Assembly: GCA_014529385.2 (NCBI GenBank)
Contig: CM043944.1
Location: forward strand, 89,471,384-89,535,383
Source of the DNA: Adiantum capillus-veneris
Lineage: Eukaryota > Streptophyta > Polypodiopsida > Polypodiales > Pteridaceae
Direction of reading: 5' to 3'
DNA: 64,000 nt
In this document: piece by piece, positions 57,701-64,000 of the stretch
Layout of the letters: each line of letters starts with the position of its first letter
Position numbering within the stretch: the first letter of the stretch is position 1
Translations under genes and position numbers: made by a program
The notes under the pieces: generated by a model
Told to the model about the DNA's origin: nothing
What the model saw: only the letters and a program-made list of their open reading frames with translations
The model's database searches: none

Positions 57701-58550
57701 AATTCGCTCTACTCACTCTATGTACACGGGCTACGATTGGGACCTCAAAATGCTTGGATGGGAGGTTGGACACAGTAGCTTCATAGGAGTCTACACCAAA
57801 ATCCCTTTGTCTTGGTAATATAGACATCACTGTAATCAGAATTGAACTTCATTACCTTTCTATTCATGCCCCCCTTTTTGTGACTTCACATTCTCCAATA
57901 ACATTTTGTCGACAATTGCCCATGCAATCATGTGGCCTTCAGGAGCTGCTTTGGCAACAACACAGTTTTCATAGGCAAACCCTCTAGAAAACTTTTTCAT
58001 GAGTTCCCCATTGGAGGGGGTGGCTTGGTATATGTTCTGGTAGAGGAGGCGACAATGGTCGTAGAGATGGTCATGAAGTGTGCTAAGGAAGACCTTCGTC
58101 TTCTTCCTCTTAGGGACCTTGAACACAATCAACCACTAATCAAATGGCAATTTCACTTCAGTAAGATCCTTGGGCAGATTTCCCTCAAGGCTCAAGCCAT
58201 ACTCCTCGTGCAGCTTTGACGCTGAGAAGAAAAAACATAACAATGTCGGATACTTTGAAGATGTTGCCAATAAGAGCCAGAGAAATTTAGTTTTGTTGCA
58301 CCTAAACTGACCTGCCTTGTGCATAGACGTGACTCTAACATTCATGTAGTGCATGCATTGCATATAGATAAGGTGAGGTAACACAGTATGCAGACTTAGT
58401 TGTAAGGGGGCCACTTTAAGAGAGAGATTCATAATCTACAGGTGCAGATTTTGGCACGAGGGAAGGAGTCGTTTGAACAGGCTCTGCACGCTCATCAAAT
58501 GCTCTCTTGGATCTTTGGGAGGGTGTTGTCCTCTTGGAGGGAGTGCTCAT
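54729..58550 (-). pseudogene. Multi-exon gene of unknown function, decayed
   Basis: Exon-like blocks on the minus strand: E1 from ATG 58550 (MSTPSKRTTPSQRSKRAFDE); E2 58221-57856, acceptor TTTCTTCTCAG, containing YGLSLEGNLPKDLTEVKLPF and AAPEGHMIAWAIVDKMLLEN, donor GTAATG; E3 to 57396, with NNVEDNVASAKAILAEKND and DVSSNDENMKEGVIFVQ, donor GTACAA; E4 56037-55713, acceptor TTTGTACAG, with FKIVLGADCDNWRELCGMYP and a Cys/His cluster CGHKYHPFC; E5 about 55002-54729, acceptor TTATGTAG, with STYEVEQIQCKVFTRFERFI. Intron 3 (1.36 kb) consists largely of the AAGCACTT array. A TAG in E2, another near its end and frame changes in E3 and E4 suggest a pseudogene. The Cys/His cluster may bind zinc. No family recognised; transposon origin is possible. 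Confidence 0.45.
56090..57370. repeat. AAGCACTT array with about 184-bp higher-order units
   Basis: Mostly AAGCACTT and AAGTGCTT words at short spacing. Three tandem units of 184-185 bp are visible at about 56803, 56988 and 57172 (each with TTGTTAAGCACT- or TTGACAAGGGCACT-type starts and TTAAATGTTCCCTCA). A second repeated phrase (TTGATAAAAATCC...AAATCACTTA) recurs near 56514, 56711 and 57362. The array lies within intron 3 of the minus-strand gene. Confidence 0.8.
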
Positions 58551-58559
58551 TTTTGCGTG

Positions 58560-59022
58560 CAGTGAAGATCAAATGACAAGGAGATTGTGCTAAGAACATA
58601 GATGCAAAGTAGAAAAGATGAGGGTCAGATGCAAGAGTTTGAGTTTGAAAGAAATTCAAGAAGAGTCTCAAAGCTTATCCTTAGTTGTGTAGAGGAGGGC
58701 ATTGAGGAGACAGGTGGGGGCCACAACATTACATTAATACACTTTTGAAAGTATGGGAGGCCATGTGTGTGGGTTGTGATCATCCAAATATATTAGATAG
58801 ATATGCATGTACATCTTGCATGCTTTTATAATAACTTAATACTCTAAAAAAATTATTTTCCCTCTCTCTCCATTTTTAAATTTGAAAAACACTCAAGTTG
58901 CCTCTTTCTATGGGCTATGTTAACTTTGGTCATCCTCGTTATTATTATTGAGCTATGGACCAGGCTTGTTGGCTCCACACATGTATTCATGGTGATCGCC
59001 AATGATAGGTGCATGCCACATT

Positions 59023-59076
<54 letters not shown>

Positions 59077-60089
59077 CATACTAACTCTCAACCAAGAGTG
59101 GGCGCCCAAGTGTGGTTGGGACGACTCACATAAGGGCTTGTAACTCTAACTTTTATCTTATTCTTGAATATATGGCTGGCTTGCTCTCCTTCTCTAGAAT
59201 CTAGACTCCTATTGTGTGTGAGTGCTTGAGAGCGTGTGTGTGAGAGCAAGGGTGAGCAAGCGACCTTACAACAGCAACGATAAGGCGATTGAGCAGCGGT
59301 GGTGATGGTGGGTTCCCTCTTCACAGTGGCCCAAGATTCTTGCAACAACGACCAAAAACCAGAGGTGAGTGACATGTCGTTTGCATGCGTGAGCTTTCCT
59401 GCACATGGATTGTGTGTTTGTAGCCTTAGTGGCTCACACATAGTGCACAGCAAGTCCCCTATGATACACCATTTTTTGCACCGCTACTGGGGACGTGCTA
59501 TGCGTTAAGCTTGGGATGCAATAGTTTTTGTCCTTCCTAAACTTTTTGAATTTTTGAAGCTTTTTGCAGATATATTGTTTGGTTGAGGAAAGGTTTAATG
59601 TTAGAGTAGATGTTGTGTTTCTACATTCTTTTGTTTCAGCAAAAAAAATGGACATGAAAAACAAAAATAAAAAAATCCAAAAGTAAATAAATAAATAATC
59701 ACGTATTAAAAGAATGATTGGGATCATTCCCCAAGCCCACGCCTCAGTCCCTCAGTCTTATGATATAGTATAGACCCAAGACTATATATATAGTCTACCC
59801 CCACAAGAGGGAGGGAGGGCATGTGGGACAAGTCCTCCACCCTCCCCTTCACACTTGCATCCTTGGGCTTTCCATTTTAAGCCTTGTTCCCAACTAGAAA
59901 TAGACTATTTTGAGGGTTTTAAAGTTGTAAAGTAACCAAATCTTGGGTTGTAAATCATGCCACATCCCTTTGATCGAGACGCTCATTTTGAGCTATCACA
60001 CCCTATATTCCATAGCTTGGTAAAAAAAAGGACCAAAAAATCAAAAATTTGAGAGTAAATCGGGGTTGCAAAATGCCCAAAAAAACTAG
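58560..60089. other. Spacer without recognisable gene
   Basis: Upstream of the minus-strand gene. It holds a GA run at 59027-59077 and AT-rich sequence. No protein family is seen; the open frames at 59088-59508 overlap on both strands and look incidental. Confidence 0.5.
59027..59077. repeat. (GA)n microsatellite
   Basis: A GA run with one interruption (GATAGA), about 51 bp. Confidence 0.9.
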
Positions 60090-62154
60090 GTGAGCGGTCT
60101 TCATGGTCACTCACCAACACTTTTAAGGTGTCAAGGTCACATGCACTTACGCTTTGGTTGTATGCTAGAGCACGAGCGTATAAAGAGTGCCTCTGTGTAC
60201 ACGGGCACCGATTATCCCTTCACATTAGGCTCTAAGTTCTCGGCAGGAACCCAAGGCAGTAGTACTCAAGGCCCCCACATAGTAGCTAGTGTCTCTTCCT
60301 CTAACTCAGATGCGATGGAAGGTTATCTTATACAAAACCCTGAGAAAGAAGGACATGTGCCCATCGGGGCTCCACAACCTAGTGCTAGCATGTTTAGTCT
60401 AAAATGAAGACACTTCATAGAGATACTTGCTCTGAACCCGAGGCCAATGAAGTGTATGAAAGGGGTGGGGAAGTATATTCTTTGTTCACATATCACGTGG
60501 TCCCTACACCCCCTAAGAGTGTCCATGTGAATATTCTTCCTACCTCCTTCAATGCAGGCCCTACCGAGCTACCTCCCTTGGAAGCTCCCTCTAAAGCACC
60601 AACCACAAAAGGCAAAACCATGGGGAGCAACATTGCTTCCACCTCACAAGGGACCTCTAACACGTCAAGTCTAGAAGAGGCATTTCTTAATGAAAATTGA
60701 AAATATGACCTCCACATTGAGATGTTGAGGGATCTATACTTTGGCCACTCCTACCATGTAGGTTGGATAGAGATTGTTCAATCCACATCTAACACCATTA
60801 ATATTGAGGAGCAACAAAGATTAATATGTGATGTTTTCCATGACATCATCCACTCGGAGTGGCAAAATCGAGGTGTAAACGTACCCTCGGTTGGCCCCAT
60901 GAGATTTTTGGATACGAACAAGGCCAAACAGTCCACTCTATCACAAATGGAGACTCCTATGATGAGTCCCATAGACCCCTCATATGCCGTTTCTCTTAGA
61001 GTCCCGATGTAGTCTAAGCCCACGAACAGTAACTTTAGTTTTTCTAGTTTGTCTCAACTTCCTCTCAGAGAAACCGCAGTGCCTACTCTAGTGATAAACC
61101 TGAGAGATATAGCCTCTAGGGCTAGTGCAGTACCACTACCTAGTGGTGTAGTACCTACCACTGGGCGTCGATTATATGTGCATGTAGCCACTTATGCACA
61201 CATGGCTCCTACACCTCCGATTGTACCAACAGCATATGCTCCACGAGTGCCATTCTCAAGCCCTTATTGATTGGACCTATGCCAAATCATATTCCATATT
61301 AGTATGTTGGCTACATGTATGCCAGGGCCAGTAACCACCCCCGTCCCATATATAGTTCTAGTAAGAGTGCCTCCACCAACCATACCTCCTCACATAGGTG
61401 ATTTGGCAGCATTTGCTCAAACGATAGGTCGATCTATTGCAGAGAATATGCATCACATGCTTGAAAGAGAACCTAGGAGTAAAGTAGTACAGATTGCAAA
61501 GCTTACACAAAAATTCAATGGGGATGAAGATTCTCAAAATCACATCAAAGTATTTGAGCAAATATGTGATTCCCTAGACGATGAACTACATAAGAGCAAT
61601 GCTTTAAGCTTGACTTTGAGTGGGAAGGTTGGGGGTTAATATAGGACCTTAAGGATGGAAGAGAAAATGATTTACCCTATTCTTCAAAGATTGTTCTCAA
61701 AAGAGTATATACAAGACGGTGTGCTTTGGGGTGTAGCATCTCAGTTACAAAAGGCCGAACATGAGGAGGGCAAGTCAGTATTAGTCGTCTAAAGCACTTA
61801 AACTCTTGTTGTCCTATAAATGAACATTTCAACAATAACCAATTGCTCAATAGATTCCTTTGAGGATTGCAACATGAAAATATCTATAATGGCCTAGTCA
61901 TTGGAGGTATTACTTATACTGGGAGGGATTCACTACCAATGCAATTTGATTGGAAGACAATTTAATGATCACAAGTGAAAGAGTTTCCTCTGAGCCAAAT
62001 TCTAGTAGCTCGCAAGCATCGGGGCATGAGCCAATGACCATAAAGTCTATTGTTAAAGAGCCAAAGATATCTTAGATGACTTTGGAAAATATTAGCAAGG
62101 CCATTCAAGAAATTCTTAGAGATAATCGTGCTCCACAAAACAATCATATGTATC
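60090..62154 (+). pseudogene. Gag-like remnant of another retroelement
   Basis: Open blocks on the plus strand give a Pro/Ser/Thr-rich N-terminal part (60404-60700, 60722-61012, 61049-61270) and then a Gag-like core from about 61480: KVVQIAKLTQKFNGDEDSQN, HIKVFEQICDSLDDELHKSN, ALSLTLSG, then a stop at 61637 and a continuing frame (LQRLFSKEYIQDGVLWGVAS). The order FNGDED, FEQICDSL and LTLSG fits a retrotransposon Gag. It is cut at 62155 by the LTR of gypsy C. Confidence 0.5.
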
Positions 62155-62643
62155 TGGAATTGGAGCTAGTCTCTTCAGACAGCTGATTTCAGTGTTGGAA
62201 TTTAAAGCTACTGGTTATGTCGTCAGTTCAGTTAGTGAGACTGGAAGAGAGTATTGTCTAGACTGAAATAGATAACTAAACTGGAATGTTATACGGAAAT
62301 GAGAGACATAACTAAAAGGCTGGAAAGAGTATTTACAGATTCAGATTAATAGCTCAAGTACAACCAGTCTAGTGTATAATGGGTTTAATATTAGATGATT
62401 ACAGAAGCAATGATTACATAGTGAAGCTAGAGGCGAAGAGCTCGTAAATCCGAAAGTGCCTAGAGAGCTAAAGCCAAAAGACAAGCAGCTAAGAAGCATG
62501 ATTACAATGTAGCGAGTCCTATTTATAGCTCTCAGGATTTATTGTAGTAGCTGCCTACGATAAAACTACCCGTGTGATTGCCTCCCGCTGGTTGGCCTTC
62601 TAAGGGACAATTCCCGCCTGCTAAGACTATCCTCGCTTCTACA
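62155..62643 (-). repeat. Gypsy C 3' LTR
   Basis: 489 bp. On the minus strand it starts TGTAGAAGCGAGGATAGT and ends CTAGCTCCAATTCCA, with CTATAAATAGG near 62527-62517 followed by ACATTGTAATCAT. These features line up with 38418-38900. Confidence 0.8.
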
Positions 62644-62899
62644 TCCTTCCCTCCTTTCTTGAATTTTGGTATAACTCCAAAAATTTTGAAAAAAAATCCA
62701 CCTCCTGATTCTGATTTGATGTTGCTGAGTTGGCTAATGTTCCTCTTGATAGTATTCTTTTTGTATGACTTTATGCCATATTTCATGCTTGTTGAGTGCT
62801 TGACACCCCTATAATTGTAATTCCAAGGGTGCCCAGCCAAGGAGATTCTAGTGCCTTACTAGGGAAATCCACCGTCTGATTCTGAGATGGAACTACCTA

Positions 62900-64000
62900 G
62901 TATCCTTTCACTGAACCCGCTTTCTCTTGCCCTTCTTGTGTGTTGGTTCCTCGGAAGTCCCAGTGCCATCATTGTCCTTCTGGATAGGTCTGTAAATCAT
63001 CCTCCTACTCAAGCTGATCCTGCCTTTCAGTGAACATCTCAAATTCATAAGGCGTGAGAGGATTGTAGGTTTTGGTGTTAGGATCATACCGAGTGCGTTC
63101 TCCCTTTGTCAAACTGGTTCTAGCCAATTTATGACAATGCGAGACTGTATGGATCCATCCCTATGCAAGAGGCTGATTTGTCTTAATTCTAGCTTCAAAG
63201 AGAATCTCAACCATTTCTATGTATTGTGGTCCCAGTCCTGGTTTAGCAGTGATATCCATTTCAGGGATCTTTGAAGACTCCACAATCAGTTGAAGCACAA
63301 CTGATTTGTGATCTTCATTAAGCCTCGAAGCTGGATCTTTCATTGTCCCATACAGAGTTTGACCCTCTGCATTTCTCCCTACAATTCCATGACATCATCC
63401 AGTTTGAGAGCATCATTGATCAGTGATTGCCAGTTTCTCCATTCCACAGTGGCTCGCTCATACCAGTCCTAGAGTTCATTAGTGATACTGAAGAAGGTGA
63501 GCCAATCCATTGATTCTGGATGCTGACGATATAAATATGGGAAAAATCTAGGTAGTTCAGCCTCTTTAGCAGGTAATGCATACAGGAGAACTGGAGAGTC
63601 ACGCACAAACTCCAAAAAAATGATAACATCTTGGTTCTCCTACTGCATCATCTTCCTAGTAACTCGGACGAGCTGAAAGAGTCTTCAAAAAGAAGTTGCA
63701 TGTTCTCCTACTGTCATTTGAGTCCGAGGTTCTTTGCTACTAGAAGACTGGTCTTCAATGATAGCCTGCACCCTCTGGTCCAAAACTCCTCTGGCAATTT
63801 TCATCTACAGTAAAACTTATTTTAGTTGAGTTCTAACTTCCTTCGTACACTTGTATGTAGGCCTGTTTCTAAGCAGTAGATCTAATTCAAGGGCTAGAGA
63901 GTGTCGATCTGTAGTGGACTATCGTTGCCAGTGTGGATTGACTATCCTATCATCAGAAGTCAGCACCCACTCAGGTACCCATTTCAGCAGCCGGATTCTA
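62900..64000 (-). pseudogene. Gypsy C post-integrase ORF remnant
   Basis: Minus-strand frames read KEAELPRFFPYLYRQHPESM, DWYERATVEWRNWQSLINDA, NDALKLDDVMEL, then MKDPASRLNEDHKSVVLQL with stops between, and a basic end KKGKRKRV. By position (before the purine tract and LTR) this is the C-terminal extra ORF, as in gypsy B, although the sequences do not align obviously. It is open at the right edge of the window. Confidence 0.45.

Larger units (their letters stand above)
62155..64000 (-). mobile_element. Ty3/gypsy element C, 3' end, runs off the window
   Basis: Read on the minus strand: C-terminal ORF remnants from the window edge down to about 62900, a purine tract (62660-62644, AAGAAAGGAGGGAAGGA), then a 3' LTR ending at 62155. 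The LTR belongs to the same family as that of gypsy B. It is inserted in the gag-like sequence to its left. Confidence 0.7.

Noticed and set aside
57382-57818. Plus-strand open frames opposite exon 3 of the minus-strand gene
   Set aside because: The minus strand has splice signals and better coding character; the plus frames overlap each other.

Overview
This window looks like repeat-rich nuclear DNA from a land plant with a large genome. The evidence is Ty1/copia and Ty3/gypsy retrotransposons of plant type (UBN2-type Gag, a methionyl-initiator primer site TGGTATCAGAGC), a plant-style LINE, plant-like GT-AG introns and many dinucleotide runs. I cannot name the species. No intact, obviously host-essential gene is visible. 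No tRNA, rRNA or CRISPR array was recognised.

The most unusual object is 2912-14164. Two inverted ends (2912-2941 and 14135-14164; 31 of 35 bases match when the adjoining CATTA/TAATG is counted) enclose 11.25 kb and are flanked by TA on both sides. I read this as a large, decayed TIR DNA transposon. From left to right it holds: an array of inverted ATTGG/CCAAT pairs; a broken transposase-like gene (+, 4848-7309); a spliced, broken acidic protein (-, 7519-8985); two CpG-rich tandem arrays (9064-9330, 9480-10012); a degenerate histone H3-like gene (+, 10027-10525) with a recognisable H3 tail and histone fold; exon-like blocks (10679-11629); a lysine-rich, SPxK-rich H1-like tail (11637-12218); and a spliced gene (-, 12460-13724) whose N-terminal half resembles a BAH domain. 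A mobile element carrying H3-like, H1-like and BAH-like genes would be a self-encoded chromatin cassette. This is my main candidate for an undescribed system.

14.2-28.3 kb is nested debris. It has a cluster of ACGT (bZIP-type) sites, an LTR fragment with its primer site on the minus strand (15388-15866), and a LINE whose endonuclease part (15867-16340) is inverted relative to its reverse transcriptase part (16764-19186). The LINE is split by a 5-kb LTR element without coding capacity (19187-24170); its 3' end and A-rich tail resume at 24166-24604.

28.3-49 kb is an LTR-retrotransposon nest: a complete but inactivated copia element (28333-33347), a decayed gypsy element (34312-38417), and a second gypsy element (38418-47781) inserted in the first. 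The second has a 483-bp 5' LTR, three zinc knuckles, full pol and long extra ORFs after integrase, but no 3' LTR that I can find. A protease-like fragment follows (47782-48889).

49-64 kb holds spacer with 20-bp palindromes, a CT run, irregular AAGTGCTT/AAGCACTT arrays with 10-11 bp phasing and higher-order units of 409 and about 184 bp, a decayed multi-exon minus-strand gene (54729-58550) with one of those arrays inside an intron, a gag-like remnant (60090-62154), and a third gypsy element on the minus strand (62155 to the window edge) whose LTR belongs to the same family as the 38418 LTR.
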